Shown here: positions 32,585-40,603 of the stretch, one piece after another
How the letters are laid out: the number at the start of each line of letters is the position of its first letter
Numbering within the stretch: position 1 is the stretch's first letter
Source of the DNA: an uncultured Paenibacillaceae bacterium
GTDB lineage: Bacteria > Bacillota > Bacilli > Paenibacillales > K13
DNA: 48,862 bases
Direction: 5' to 3'
NCBI GenBank assembly: GCA_913056365.1
Contig: CAJXLT010000019.1
Location: forward strand, 1 to 48,862
The notes under the pieces: model-generated
Databases searched by the model: none
Seen by the model: only the letters and a program-made list of their open reading frames with translations
Told to the model about the DNA's origin: nothing
Made by a program: the position numbers and the translations under genes

Positions 32585-33836
32585 GAATATAGTCGCGGAC
32601 GAAGGTGTTGGCGAACGTCCCTTGCGGATCATAACGGTGCACGAGCTGCCGGAAGTCTGGCAATTTGACATATAGCGGCTGCAGCTTATTAGCAGGCATG
32701 GTGAACAGCTTGCCCCAGTGCGGACGAGCGTGGAATGGCGCAAGTGCAGCTTCGATCCGGGGCAGGACGGTGCGAACCGCGTCCCAATCCGCCTTCCATG
32801 TGAAGTGGATGGCGACCATATGCTGCTGATAACAAGGGCTCATCCACAGCTCGTCTGCGGCAATCGTGCGAATCTCACTGATGTGCAGGAGCGGCGCGAT
32901 ATGCGCGCGGATACGGCTCACAGCGGACAATGCCGCATAGGCGTGCTCGCGTGGGATGAAGTATTCGCTCTGCAGCTCATCGCCTGCGCTTGGCTGGAAT
33001 TCGAAGCGGAAGTGTGGCAGCCGGTCATGCCAAGCGCCCTGCACACCCATCTGGGGACTGCAAGGCTCCGCATCCATACCCGGTACCGGATGGACGTCTG
33101 TCTGTGCCAGTGCAGCTCCCCAGCGTGACGCCTCCGCCTCAGGGCTGTCAGCCTCGGACAGCCGTTGCTTCAGCCAAGCTTGATTGAAGACGGGCTCCTG
33201 CCAATCTGTGAACAAGCTGACACTATAGGCGCTGGAGAAGATCGCATCGAAGCTCGCTTCAAGCTGCGCGAGCGGCAGCTGCTCGTACACATGCTGGCGC
33301 ATCTGGAAGGCAGGTACCAGATCAAGGGTGAGCTTCGTTATGACACCGAGCGCACCTAGTCCAACGACCGCACCGGCGAAGTCCTCGTCCTCGTCTCGGG
33401 TGAGTGTCACACTGTCACCGTCGGCCTTCACGATGTCCAATGCGGCGACGCATGTAGCGAGATTGCCATTGTGATCACCCGAACCGTGCGTAGCTGTTGC
33501 GCAAGCGCCTGCGATCGTAATGTGCGGCAGTGAGGCTAGATTGTGAAGGGCATAGCCCGCTTGATGCAAATACTGGCACAGCTCCCCGTAGCGAATACCG
33601 CCTTCAACGGTCACGCGGTGATTCGTGCGATCCAACGCAATGACGCGATTCAGCTTCTCCAGCGAGATATGGCTGCCGCGGCAATCGGCGATCGTGTTGA
33701 AGGAGTGGCGGCTGCCCAGTGTCTTGATCTGCTCGCTGCGCGCTACCCATTCTTGGACCTGTTCGACTTGCTCCGGCACAAGACACTCTCTGGCTTGGTA
33801 ACGCAGATTGCCCGCCCAGTTGCGATCCTTGGTCAT
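32574..33836 (-). CDS. FAD-linked alditol/aldonolactone oxidase-like protein
   Basis: This 420-residue enzyme is of the VAO family. It opens NWAGNLRYQA, has the FAD-binding RSEQIKTLGSRHSFNTIAD, then GGIRYGELCQYLHQAGYALHNLASLPHITIAGACATATHGSG. It closes with the D-arabinono-lactone oxidase C-terminal pattern HWGKLF...LRDYDPQGTF-like (here PHWGKLFTMPAN and LVHRYDPQGTFANTFVRD). The His in GSRHS is where alditol oxidases attach FAD covalently. It should oxidise polyols or aldonolactones with O2, giving H2O2. It follows fhuF by 32 bp and has its own GAGGTG ribosome site, so it is likely co-transcribed with that iron-regulated gene. Confidence 0.9.
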   Translation of the reverse strand: MTKDRNWAGNLRYQARECLVPEQVEQVQEWVARSEQIKTLGSRHSFNTIADCRGSHISLEKLNRVIALDRTNHRVTVEGGIRYGELCQYLHQAGYALHNLASLPHITIAGACATATHGSGDHNGNLATCVAALDIVKADGDSVTLTRDEDEDFAGAVVGLGALGVITKLTLDLVPAFQMRQHVYEQLPLAQLEASFDAIFSSAYSVSLFTDWQEPVFNQAWLKQRLSEADSPEAEASRWGAALAQTDVHPVPGMDAEPCSPQMGVQGAWHDRLPHFRFEFQPSAGDELQSEYFIPREHAYAALSAVSRIRAHIAPLLHISEIRTIAADELWMSPCYQQHMVAIHFTWKADWDAVRTVLPRIEAALAPFHARPHWGKLFTMPANKLQPLYVKLPDFRQLVHRYDPQGTFANTFVRDYIREA

Positions 33837-33868
33837 CAGGAGGTCACCTCAATCGTTTCGGTTATTTT

Positions 33869-34636
33869 CTATGATTGTATGACAGAAGGCGCTTTCGGAC
33901 AAGTGCTGCAGTAGGAACCGCTTGCCATGTAGGTGAGGCAGCAGGTTTGTCTGATGCGGATCATCTTTTCTCCTATTGGCTGCTTCTCTGTATGGAATTT
34001 CGCGAATGGATGCTGCTGCCCGCTGCCGAATAGGCTACGGTCTGCTTGATACAACACATATTTGAAATCTTCGCTCGCTCTTGCACGCACCTCCTGCGGG
34101 AAGTCCGCTTCCATGTGTACCTCGTATAACCAGAACAGATACACAGCCGTATTCTCCCACAGCACTTGCTTGGAGATCGATGCCGTCTCCGAGAGCACTT
34201 GCCACAGCGGCTCTAGATGGTTGGCGAATACCGATTGAATGAGCGTGTCTCGCAGCTCGCTTCGTTCCTCGGCAGATTCTGGCTGTAAGACGGTGTCCGG
34301 CAAGCCAAGTCTGGGCAGCCAATGCTCCTCGGAATCCGAAGGCGCCAGCCCCATCTGTTCCTGCTGCAGCTGCAACGCCTTGTTCCACACAGAGAAGCTA
34401 TAGAACACGGGCACCGTCATCAAGTAGCCGTATCGCTTCGAGAAGATCGATGCTGCTGTACGAAGATCGGGAGCACCCAATCGGTCCTGCAGCTGGCTCA
34501 GGAAGGGCTTAAGTGTAAGAGGGTCGAGCAATTGCGCGGCAGTAAGAGACAAGGGGGATTCTTCAAGAGGACCGAACCATACGCGATAGTCGGCTAACCT
34601 AGTTCGTTCATTCGTTGTCAATGGATGAATCTGCAT
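33869..34636 (-). CDS. fhuF: FhuF-like ferric siderophore reductase
   Basis: This 255-residue cytosolic protein carries the C-terminal [2Fe-2S] motif of FhuF, RQTCCLTYMASGSYCSTCP (CC-x9-C-x2-C), and the family segment IFSKRYGYLMTVPVFYSFSVWN. FhuF proteins reduce ferric iron in imported hydroxamate siderophores. The ATG at 34636 has AGGTGA just upstream; a GTG at 34645 overlaps that ribosome site. Two Fur-like sites lie about 90-125 bases upstream. It heads a probable two-gene unit with the alditol-oxidase-like gene. No siderophore permease lies nearby, matching the two orphan binding proteins in this window. Confidence 0.88.
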   Translation of the reverse strand: MQIHPLTTNERTRLADYRVWFGPLEESPLSLTAAQLLDPLTLKPFLSQLQDRLGAPDLRTAASIFSKRYGYLMTVPVFYSFSVWNKALQLQQEQMGLAPSDSEEHWLPRLGLPDTVLQPESAEERSELRDTLIQSVFANHLEPLWQVLSETASISKQVLWENTAVYLFWLYEVHMEADFPQEVRARASEDFKYVLYQADRSLFGSGQQHPFAKFHTEKQPIGEKMIRIRQTCCLTYMASGSYCSTCPKAPSVIQS

Positions 34637-34726
34637 TCTGCTCACCTGCTTGTATCGGCCTGCACGGCTGTCACCGAACGGCCGGAATCGTCAGTACATT
34701 GTGCTTTGTATTTAAGATAACTGAAT

Positions 34727-34762
34727 TGAGAATCGTTGTCAAAAAAATGAGAATCACTCTCA
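34727..34762. promoter_or_regulatory. Tandem Fur-like boxes
   Basis: TGAGAAT-C-ACTCTCA at 34748-34762 matches the 7-1-7 Fur pattern with one mismatch; TGAGAATCGTTGTCA at 34727-34741 is a weaker copy. They lie in the divergent region between fhuF and the LysR gene. Confidence 0.7.
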
Positions 34763-34916
34763 CTGCTTGTCCTGTAAGCTTTTTGAATGGGTTATAGCAG
34801 GTACTTGGTGCAATAGCGTGTAGATGGCGAAGGGGTGCAACGGTAAGGAGGATGGATTGTCGAAGTCTGGACAATTCGATATACTGCAAGCAATAAGACA
34901 GGCGAGGAGACGGATC

Positions 34917-35801
34917 ATGAATCTGAAAAGACTGGAAACGTTCATCCATGTGGCGGACCATCATCACTTCTCTGAAGCAGCGGAGCGGCTGGAGCTGACC
35001 CAGTCTGCGGTGAGCCGACAGATCAAGACGCTCGAGCAGGAGCTGGGCTTGCAGCTGTTCAACCGCAATACGTCCCAGGTGGAATTAACCTCGGCCGGAC
35101 GAGTTGTATACAAGAAGGCTTTGGAGCTAGTAGAGCATGGGGAGCGCTTCCGGCAAGAGTGCCGCCAGCTACAGGACGGTCTGTCCGGACTGCTGCGTAT
35201 TGGCGCGAGCACAATCCCGGCGTTATATATGCTGCCGCGTGCAGCGCAAGCCTTCCGCCAGAAGTATCCGCAGATCGAGCTGTCCATCAGCATGGACGAT
35301 TCGGCGTCCATCCTGCAGCAGCTGGAGGAACACCGTATTGACGTAGCGTTCATTGGCGACAGTCCCCAAGGCGCAGCCTTCGTTACGCAGACTGTGGCAG
35401 AGGATCGACTGGCGCTCATTGGCTGTAATTCTGCTCAGCAGGTGTCAGAGCTGGCAGACATCGTATCGGAGCCGTTCGTCATGCGGGAGAAGGGGTCGGG
35501 CACGCGAGCGGCGATGAACCGGGTGCTGCGCAGCCACGGATTCGACCCCGAGCAGCTGCACACGGTCGCAGAAGTGAACACGACGGAATCGGTGCTGGCG
35601 ATGGTGGAAGCGGGGATAGGTCTCTCCTTCGTCTCTTGCTGGGCGATCGGCAACGGGTCGCGCCAGCAAGTGCATAAGCTGCTCGAACTGCCGACGGACC
35701 GCTGCTTCTCCATCGTCACGCTGGCGTCGCGGCAGCACGATGTGCTCGTCCGGTCCTTCGCGACCGAGACCGTTAGCGCGCTTGGCGACCGCCAGCCGTG
35801 A
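34917..35801 (+). CDS. LysR family transcriptional regulator
   Basis: The 294-residue protein starts MNLKRLETFIHVADHHHFSE (ATG at 34917, GAGGAGA upstream). A winged helix (AAERLELTQSAVSRQIKTLE, then QELGLQLFNRN) is followed by the two-lobed effector domain, with FVMREKGSGTRAAMNRVL and TTESVLAMVEAGIGLSFVS. The effector part resembles CysL/CbbR-type members. It is divergent from fhuF, with the Fur-like sites between them, and convergent with the PhnD-type transporter operon downstream. Its targets are not evident; either neighbour is possible. Confidence 0.93.
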   Translation: MNLKRLETFIHVADHHHFSEAAERLELTQSAVSRQIKTLEQELGLQLFNRNTSQVELTSAGRVVYKKALELVEHGERFRQECRQLQDGLSGLLRIGASTIPALYMLPRAAQAFRQKYPQIELSISMDDSASILQQLEEHRIDVAFIGDSPQGAAFVTQTVAEDRLALIGCNSAQQVSELADIVSEPFVMREKGSGTRAAMNRVLRSHGFDPEQLHTVAEVNTTESVLAMVEAGIGLSFVSCWAIGNGSRQQVHKLLELPTDRCFSIVTLASRQHDVLVRSFATETVSALGDRQP

Positions 35802-35897
35802 CTGGGGAGCGAGCGAAAGCGGAGTGTGTTGGCAGCGGATACGCATGAAGTTGTGCATGCAAGCCGTCAGCGAAGAGTATAGGCGACATCTGACACA

Positions 35898-36079
35898 AAA
35901 CTGCGAATATGCAGGAATCCCTCGCGCAAGGAGCCGCAACTGGGGAATGCCTGCGAATATGCAGGTTCTATTAAAGAAAAGCCCTCAATCGATGATTTCA
36001 GCATCAAAAGGATGTAAATACGCAGCAATCTCGGGTCCTCTTCCCGATTTCACTATGCAAGCCTGCACATTTGCAGCAA
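35898..36079. repeat. TGC-type palindrome quartet B
   Basis: Units start at 35898, 35948, 36009 and 36060 (steps 50, 61, 51): AAACTGCG-AATA-TGCAGGAA, TGCCTGCG-AATA-TGCAGGTT, AGGATGTA-AATA-CGCAGCAA and AGCCTGCA-CATT-TGCAGCAA. Unit 4 is close to the reverse complement of unit 1 of array A. It occupies the convergent gap between the LysR gene and the transporter operon; nothing else is seen in 35802-36134. Confidence 0.85.
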
Positions 36080-36134
36080 TGCCGAGGCTTCTCTATTCCA
36101 CTAGCCTGATGGAGATGGGCCAGCTTCCTATTCG

Positions 36135-37004
36135 TTATTGCATCCACCTGCGCAGTCCCGCGGAGATGAGGTCAACAGCGAAGACGAGCATCAGGTAGCA
36201 CAGCAGGTAGAGTGTCACATCGGTATAGTGGAACCAGCTCATGCTAAGCTTGAACTCGTGACCGAGACCGCCTGCACCGACGAACCCGACGACGATCGTC
36301 GTGCGGATGATGACCTCCCAGCGGTACAGGATATATGTCAGGAATCGCGGCAGCACAGCAGGGATGATGCCGTAGATAAGAATCTGTGCCTTGGAGGCGC
36401 CAGATGAAGCCAGATTACGGATCGGGCGCATGTCCAGATCTTCGACGACCTCCGCACATAGCTTGCCGAGAATGCCGAAGTTGTGCAGTGCTAGCGCTAT
36501 CGCGCCTGGCAGCAGTCCGGGCTTGAAGAAGAAGATAATCATCATCGCCCAGATGAGCTCGGGAACGGAGCGGGAGATGACATACATCGCTCGTACGAGA
36601 CCATACACGATCCGATTCCAAGCTCTTAGCAAGGCAGACTCGGTGCCGCCTGCAACTACTCGGGAAGCAGGGATGACCGTTAGCAGCATGCCGAGCGTGG
36701 CGAAGCCGATGGCCATCAAGCTCATCTGAAGCGTCTGATAAGTGAGCGCCAAGGCGCGCTTCCAGCTCTCGATATCGAGGAAAGCAGGGTGATCCACGCC
36801 AACTCCTGCCAAGCCGCTGAGAAACTGGACAGCATAGCGCACGTTCTTCGCAGAGAACAGCTCGGCGAGATTCGCCTGTTCCCCGATGAAGAGATAGATC
36901 CACGAAGCTATAATCAGCAGGAAAGCCATGTACACAGACACGCGGACAATGCCGAATCGCCGATGGGGCTTGCGGACAGATGTAGCAGACGGTATATGTT
37001 GCAT
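36135..37004 (-). CDS. phnE: PhnE-type ABC transporter permease (second)
   Basis: The 289-residue inner-membrane permease has about six helices. The EAA-like loop GILGKLCAEVVEDLDMRPIRNL, with SGASKAQILIYGIIPAVLPRF, contacts the ATPase, and FVGAGGLGHEF is the usual permease end. The start at 37004 overlaps the stop of the preceding permease gene (TAATG). It is the last gene of a four-gene operon for a PhnD-type binding protein, ATPase and two permeases. Such systems import phosphonate, phosphite or, by some annotations, selenate. Confidence 0.92.
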   Translation of the reverse strand: MQHIPSATSVRKPHRRFGIVRVSVYMAFLLIIASWIYLFIGEQANLAELFSAKNVRYAVQFLSGLAGVGVDHPAFLDIESWKRALALTYQTLQMSLMAIGFATLGMLLTVIPASRVVAGGTESALLRAWNRIVYGLVRAMYVISRSVPELIWAMMIIFFFKPGLLPGAIALALHNFGILGKLCAEVVEDLDMRPIRNLASSGASKAQILIYGIIPAVLPRFLTYILYRWEVIIRTTIVVGFVGAGGLGHEFKLSMSWFHYTDVTLYLLCYLMLVFAVDLISAGLRRWMQ

Positions 37005-37798
37005 TAGGCCACCAACCTTTTGCGCAGCAGCTGGCTCCACATATCGACCAGTACGACAAGAGCGATGAGGAACAAGAGGAAGGTCCACACCTGGTCATAC
37101 CGCAAATCCTGTAGCGAGAGCTGAATCTGGAAGCCCAATCCGCCCAGTCCGATGAAGCTCATAATGGCCGAGGAGCGAATCGCACACTCGAAGCGGTACA
37201 TCAAGTAACTGAGCATGTCCGCCATAGCAATCGGCACATAACCATAGCATAGTAGCTGCAATCGTGAGGCGCCCGCAGCCCGCAATGCCGTAATCGGTTC
37301 TTCAGGCACATCCTGCAGCATATCGGCGAAGATACGTCCAAGAATGCCCCCGTATGGAATCGCAATCGCGAATATACCGGCGAAGGGCGAGAGGCCGATC
37401 GCGGCAACGAACAGCCAAGCCCAGACGAGCTCATGAATGGCCCGCATGAAGCCAAGCGCACCGCGAAATCCAATCACCTGCACATTTCGTGCGGTGCGGG
37501 TAGAGGCCAATACGCCCGAAGCCAGCACGCCGAATACAAGCGCGATCACAATCGCCAGCGACATACCGGCTACAGCGTATGCCAACGTCGTCCAGGCAGC
37601 CGACAGCGCTAAGCGAAGGATTGCCGGCGACCAATCAGGCTGCAGCAGTCCTTGCATCATCTGACCAAGCGCCGCCTGCCCGCCGGGATGGAACAGATCG
37701 GGTCCCCACTGCACCGAGAACAAGCTCCAGATGAACACAGCCGACAGCAGCACCGTTAATATATTTTTCTTGTGAAAGTCGAGCAGCTTGCTACTCAT
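37004..37798 (-). CDS. phnE: PhnE-type ABC transporter permease (first)
   Basis: The 264-residue membrane permease begins with a hydrophobic helix (ILTVLLSAVFIWSLFS). The cytoplasmic coupling loop is GGILGRIFADMLQDVPEEPI, then TALRAAGASRLQLLCYGYVP, and the end is FIGLGGLGFQIQLSL. Its ATG overlaps the stop of the ATPase gene (ATGA), and its own stop overlaps the second permease. The two permeases are distinct paralogues and should form a heterodimer. Confidence 0.92.
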   Translation of the reverse strand: MSSKLLDFHKKNILTVLLSAVFIWSLFSVQWGPDLFHPGGQAALGQMMQGLLQPDWSPAILRLALSAAWTTLAYAVAGMSLAIVIALVFGVLASGVLASTRTARNVQVIGFRGALGFMRAIHELVWAWLFVAAIGLSPFAGIFAIAIPYGGILGRIFADMLQDVPEEPITALRAAGASRLQLLCYGYVPIAMADMLSYLMYRFECAIRSSAIMSFIGLGGLGFQIQLSLQDLRYDQVWTFLLFLIALVVLVDMWSQLLRKRLVA

Positions 37799-38562
37799 CG
37801 TTCGTCCATCCCGTGTCCCGCGGTCAATTGATACAGGTCTGTAATATGGTCCTCCGTCACATCTGCGGTAGGCAGATCGAAGAACACCCGACCTTCCTTG
37901 ATCGCAATGATGCGCTGGAAGAATTGGCGGGCCAAGTGAACGGAATGGAGACTCGAAACCAGCGTCAGCTGTTCCTCTTGCACGAGCCGAACGAGCATAG
38001 CGAGCACGTCCTCCGCACGCGCCGGGTCCAGCGAAGCCACCGGCTCATCCGCCAGAATCGCTTGCGGCTGCTGCACGAGCAGGCGAGCTAGCGCCACCCG
38101 CTGCTGTTCCCCTCCTGACAGATGGGAAGTCTTGTCGTACAGCTTATCGGACAGCCCGACCCGATTCAAGGCATCTGCTGCGATGTGCTTGTCCTGCGGG
38201 AATAAGAAGGAAAGCAGGGATTTGCCGAATCCCCATTCGTGCAGCCGTCCAGCCAATACGTTATGCAGGACGGGCAAGGAGCCGACCAGATCGAACTGCT
38301 GGCGGATGATGCCGACGGCCTTCGCCAGATGCTTGCCGGAAGCATAGCTGGACGCAGGCTTGCCCGCGATGTGCAGCAATCCAGCATCCGGTTCGATCGT
38401 CCCAGCCAGTATATTCAAGCAGGTCGTCTTGCCAGCTCCGCTCGGTCCGATCAGAGCGACGAGCTCGCCTCGACTAATATGCAGGTTCAGAGGATGCAGC
38501 GTATAGGCAGACCCGTAGCTTTTGCTAACTTGCTTCATTGCGAACATGGCTGTATCAGACAT
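37795..38562 (-). CDS. phnC: PhnC-type ABC transporter ATP-binding protein
   Basis: The 255-residue ATPase has Walker A GPSGAGKTT, the signature LSGGEQQRVALARLL, Walker B AILADEPVASLDP and the switch His in SSLHSVHLA. The length and the LVGSLPVLHNVLAGRL region match PhnC. AGGTGA precedes the ATG. It lies 40 bp after the binding protein gene and overlaps the permease by 4 bp. It powers the importer encoded by this operon. Confidence 0.93.
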   Translation of the reverse strand: MSDTAMFAMKQVSKSYGSAYTLHPLNLHISRGELVALIGPSGAGKTTCLNILAGTIEPDAGLLHIAGKPASSYASGKHLAKAVGIIRQQFDLVGSLPVLHNVLAGRLHEWGFGKSLLSFLFPQDKHIAADALNRVGLSDKLYDKTSHLSGGEQQRVALARLLVQQPQAILADEPVASLDPARAEDVLAMLVRLVQEEQLTLVSSLHSVHLARQFFQRIIAIKEGRVFFDLPTADVTEDHITDLYQLTAGHGMDER

Positions 38563-38601
38563 GGTGTGTCACCTACCATCTATCGATCCTAACGTTCAGG
38601 G

Positions 38602-39519
38602 TTATTGGATAATGCCTAGCTGTCTGGCAACATCCTCGATTTGGCCGTAATTGTCATTGTTCGTCCCCACGAACTGCTCAGTCTGGAATGCTTCCATTAA
38701 TTCCGGATGATCCGTGACATTCATCGCCAGCAATGCCGCCTTGACACTGTCCTTCGTTCCGTCGCCATAGACAGCATCGACATCGTTAATCGTCCAATTG
38801 TAATCATAGTAGGCCGGTGTCGTGTCGATCACCTTCACCTTACTTGGATCGATCGCCCCTTCCTCCACACGGCTTTCCCAGACTACCGCGTTCAAGGCGC
38901 CCGCCTGATATGCGCCAGACTCGACGAGCTGCCAGGTCTTATCATGCGAGCCGCTGTAATTCGGTGTGCCACTGAAGTCCTGCTCCGGCGTTACCCCTGC
39001 TTGCGAGAGGAAGTAGCGAGGCATCAAGTGCCCGGACGTCGAGCTTTCGCTGCCGAACGTGAAGCTAAGCCCGGCCAACTCCTGCAGATTGTCCGCATCG
39101 ATCTCCGCCTGAGCGATGAACACAGAGTGGAATTCCCCATCCGCTGGCCGCATCGCAATCGCCTCAGAACCAGGCGTCATGCTTCGCGCCTGCACACCCG
39201 TCAATCCGCCGAACCAAGCGAGCTGGATATCACCGCGCTGGAAAGCTGTGACGAGTGCCGCATAATCCTGTGTCGCAACATATTCCACATTCAGACCTGT
39301 CTGCTCGCTCACATATTCAGCCACGCCGCCGAATCGTCTCGTCAGCACAGCGACATCCTGATCGGGAATACCGCCGATCTTGAACACCGGCTTGTCTTCT
39401 GCGCCATCCGCCGTCGACCCTTCCTCCGCACGATTCGTACCGCCACATCCCGCCAGTAATGTCACGAGCAATGTAATCGCTGCAAGCAGCAGCACATATT
39501 GTCTTGATTTGTTGAACAT
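38602..39519 (-). CDS. phnD: PhnD-family phosphonate/oxyanion-binding lipoprotein
   Basis: The 305-residue lipoprotein has lipobox LLAGC. KIGGIPDQDVAVLTRRFGGV, the strand YVATQDYAALVTAFQRGDIQ, then LAWFGGLTGVQARSM, and the region TFGSESSTSGHLMPRYFL are characteristic of the PhnD/PtxB group. The GIPDQD and WFGGLTGVQAR wording is closest to members annotated as putative selenate-binding proteins. No C-P lyase, phosphite dehydrogenase or selenium gene lies here, so the ligand remains open. The ATG at 39519 is chosen because the run of Gs before it is the ribosome site. It is the first gene of the operon. Confidence 0.88.
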   Translation of the reverse strand: MFNKSRQYVLLLAAITLLVTLLAGCGGTNRAEEGSTADGAEDKPVFKIGGIPDQDVAVLTRRFGGVAEYVSEQTGLNVEYVATQDYAALVTAFQRGDIQLAWFGGLTGVQARSMTPGSEAIAMRPADGEFHSVFIAQAEIDADNLQELAGLSFTFGSESSTSGHLMPRYFLSQAGVTPEQDFSGTPNYSGSHDKTWQLVESGAYQAGALNAVVWESRVEEGAIDPSKVKVIDTTPAYYDYNWTINDVDAVYGDGTKDSVKAALLAMNVTDHPELMEAFQTEQFVGTNNDNYGQIEDVARQLGIIQ

Positions 39520-39660
39520 TCGTTGGACCCCCTGCACAAGTTATCTATATAGGTTGAACGCATAACGAAGCTGGACGCTGCTTGGCGCTCGTCCCCTGCT
39601 GAACGCCCTTGCCGATGGCTGCCACCTGATTCCAAACTGTAACTGCTGTAACTGTAACGT

Positions 39661-39842
39661 AACGGACATGGATGACCGCTATAGGTCGTATCGAGCGCTT
39701 TTGCCATAGTAACGGACACGGATGACCGTAAGCGTTGAATATACCAGTCAACACAGTCGTTTTCGGCTTCTATTGGACATCGGCGACCGTTACAAATCGA
39801 AAACACACTATTCTTTCACTCTTACGGACACGAGCGTCCGTT
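39661..39842. repeat. ACGGWCA palindrome quartet D3, inverted
   Basis: Units start at 39661, 39711, 39772 and 39823 (steps 50, 61, 51). Reverse-complemented, they match D2 unit by unit, including the centres CTCG, CCGA and TCCG for units 1 to 3. It lies in the 657-bp gap between the binding-protein gene and the HxlR gene. The rest of that gap (39843-40176) is AT-rich divergent promoter space without a gene. Confidence 0.85.
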
Positions 39843-40176
39843 ACATCCCTATCGATGGGTCCAGTCTTCTATCTGTTCGCGATCACGGTCCTATCTGAGA
39901 CTCTTGATCGTCGGTACACATCAACATATATCGAGCAGACACACAACGTATCGTTCAACCTATATAGTAGTTATGATTTTTTCTCAACAACATAAGAACA
40001 AAAGTTCATCAACTAATGTAGCACCAAATGAAGAGAAAGTAAATTGCAACGGAGCTGCAAGCTCCACCTATGGACATGTAGAGAAGATGCGGGGAAGTCG
40101 TTCTCTCCTGAAACCTTGTATGCAAGTAGCAACCGCGGAACGTATGCCAGTATAATGTAGGAAAAAGGGGGCGGCT

Positions 40177-40551
40177 ATGATGAACGAAGGGAGACGGTAC
40201 AACACACCCGTGGAAGCGACACTTGAGGTCATCGGCGGGAAGTGGAAGCCGGTCATCTTATTTCACTTGATGTTCGGGAAGAAGCGCAATGGCGAGTTTC
40301 TTCGTCTCATTCCTGCGATTACCCAGAAGGTGTTGACACAGCAGCTGATGGAGTTAGTGGAGGACGGTGTCATTACGCGCATCTCCTATAACCAGATTCC
40401 GCCGAAGGTGGAATACGAGTTGACGACATATGGATGGAGCCTGAAGGAGCTCCTTCAGGTTATGTGTAAATGGGGGGACACGCACATTGCGCGGGTGTAT
40501 GGGGATGAAGCAGAAGTAAGCCACGGATCGACGCAGCACACAGAAGGATGA
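40177..40551 (+). CDS. HxlR family transcriptional regulator
   Basis: This 124-residue winged-helix protein is of the HxlR/DUF24 type: TLEVIGGKWKPVILFHLMFGKKRNGEFLRLIP, ITQKVLTQQLMELVEDGVITR, then PPKVEYELTTYGWSLKELL. It lacks the conserved N-terminal Cys used by redox-sensing members such as HypR, so a ligand rather than thiol signal is likely. AAGGGGG precedes the ATG. It is convergent with the PRISE-type reductase gene, a common neighbourhood for HxlR regulators and the oxidoreductase they control. Confidence 0.93.
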   Translation: MMNEGRRYNTPVEATLEVIGGKWKPVILFHLMFGKKRNGEFLRLIPAITQKVLTQQLMELVEDGVITRISYNQIPPKVEYELTTYGWSLKELLQVMCKWGDTHIARVYGDEAEVSHGSTQHTEG

Positions 40552-40593
40552 GCAAGAAACCGGTTAGAATCTTTCATCCATCCGGCTTCTTGC
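40552..40593. terminator. Bidirectional hairpin between HxlR and reductase genes
   Basis: GCAAGAAACCGG at 40552 pairs with CCGGCTTCTTGC ending at 40593 (one mismatch) between two convergent stop codons. There is no strong U-tract. Confidence 0.6.
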
Positions 40594-40603
40594 GCGATCA
40601 CGC

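Noticed and set aside
38707-39459. 250-residue plus-strand frame opposite the PhnD-type gene
   Set aside because: It mirrors a well-supported lipoprotein gene and has no ribosome site or family signature.
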